Assembly: GCA_947372225.1 (NCBI GenBank)
Contig: CANBSV010000138.1
Location: 1 to 5,474 of the forward strand
DNA: 5,474 nt
Direction of reading: 5' to 3'
Source: Burkholderiales bacterium
GTDB taxonomy: Bacteria > Pseudomonadota > Gammaproteobacteria > Burkholderiales > Burkholderiaceae_C
This document shows, piece after piece, positions 5,117-5,474 of this stretch. The first letter of the stretch is position 1. Every line of letters starts with the position of its first letter. Under the pieces are notes generated by a model that ran no database searches, was not told the origin of the DNA, and saw only the letters and a list, made by a program, of their open reading frames with translations. Position numbers and translations under genes: made by a program.

Positions 5117-5474
5117 TCAGCGCGCCGCCTTGAGTGCATTGGCCGCTTCAGTGACCAGCTCGGGTCCCTTGTAGATGAAGCCGGTGTAGATCTGAACCAG
5201 ATCGGCACCGGCCGCCACCTTGGCGCAGGCATCGGCACCACTCATCACGCCCCCCACGCCGATGATCGGAAAGCCCGCGCCCAATTCGGCGCGCAGTTGC
5301 CGGATGACCGCGTTGCTGGCTTCGAAAACGGGTGAGCCCGACAGCCCGCCGGCCTCTTCGGCGTGGGGCAGTTGCTTGACCGCTTCGCGCGAGATGGTGG
5401 TGTTGGTGGCGACCACGCCGCTGATGCCGTGGCGCTTGAGCGCGCCGGCGATCACGCGCACCTGCTCTTCGGTG
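5117..5474 (-). CDS. pyrD: Dihydroorotate dehydrogenase (quinone), class 2 (partial, N-terminus outside window)
   Basis: This enzyme oxidises dihydroorotate to orotate with FMN, passing electrons to membrane quinone, in de novo pyrimidine synthesis. Only the C-terminal 118 codons of a roughly 340-residue protein are present; the frame stays open to the right edge (TEEQVRVIAG), so the GTG at 5461 is an internal valine codon and not a start. Recognisable blocks are GVVATNTT, EAGGLSGSPVFEASNAVIRQL, the FMN phosphate-binding PIIGVGGVMSGADACAKVAAGADLVQIYTGFIYKGP, and a short C-terminal helix. The quinone-dependent class is inferred from the LVQIYTGFIYKGP ending and the organism type; the catalytic serine and membrane-binding N-terminus lie outside the window. 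It converges on scoAB and shares the terminator. Confidence 0.95.
   Translation of the reverse strand, partial: TEEQVRVIAGALKRHGISGVVATNTTISREAVKQLPHAEEAGGLSGSPVFEASNAVIRQLRAELGAGFPIIGVGGVMSGADACAKVAAGADLVQIYTGFIYKGPELVTEAANALKAAR

Noticed and set aside
5117..5461. Treating the frame from GTG at 5461 as a complete 114-residue protein.
   Set aside because: The frame continues in the same sense to the window edge, and the content is the C-terminal part of PyrD, so it is a partial gene and not a small one.

Overview
The window looks like a chromosomal housekeeping/catabolic segment of a high-GC betaproteobacterium, most likely Burkholderiales and probably Comamonadaceae. That placement rests on GC-rich codon third positions, the style of the encoded proteins, and the tandem glycine riboswitch in front of gcvT. 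It is an inference without database support. I see no mobile element, CRISPR array, tRNA or rRNA.

Layout. On the minus strand at the left edge is the N-terminal 217 codons of gcvT (aminomethyltransferase, glycine cleavage T protein), whose reading frame runs off the window. It is preceded by a complete tandem glycine riboswitch (about 943 down to 719) and a roughly 67-nt expression platform. Immediately upstream, also on the minus strand, is a full-length electron transfer flavoprotein-ubiquinone oxidoreductase (ETF-QO, 565 aa). A 114-bp divergent intergenic region separates it from a plus-strand 260-aa short-chain dehydrogenase/reductase (SDR). After a 144-bp gap with a plausible promoter come scoA and scoB, the two subunits of a succinyl-CoA:3-ketoacid CoA-transferase, spaced as an operon with 5 nt between them. 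A strong intrinsic terminator follows. The C-terminal 118 codons of a class 2 dihydroorotate dehydrogenase (pyrD) enter from the right edge on the minus strand, convergent with scoAB.

How the genes fit together. ETF-QO passes electrons from ETF-linked dehydrogenases (fatty acyl-CoA, branched-chain acyl-CoA, sarcosine/dimethylglycine) to ubiquinone. ScoAB activates acetoacetate with CoA from succinyl-CoA. The SDR may act on a hydroxyacyl or related alcohol/ketone in the same catabolic area, but its substrate cannot be read from the sequence. GcvT is glycine catabolism and one-carbon supply under riboswitch control. PyrD is pyrimidine synthesis, also quinone-linked.

I did not find a previously undescribed system. 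The most distinctive item is the architecture of the glycine riboswitch: the linker between its two aptamers carries a 22-nt hairpin capped by a GAAA tetraloop, and the expression platform contains another strong hairpin plus a possible alternative pairing next to the ribosome binding site.
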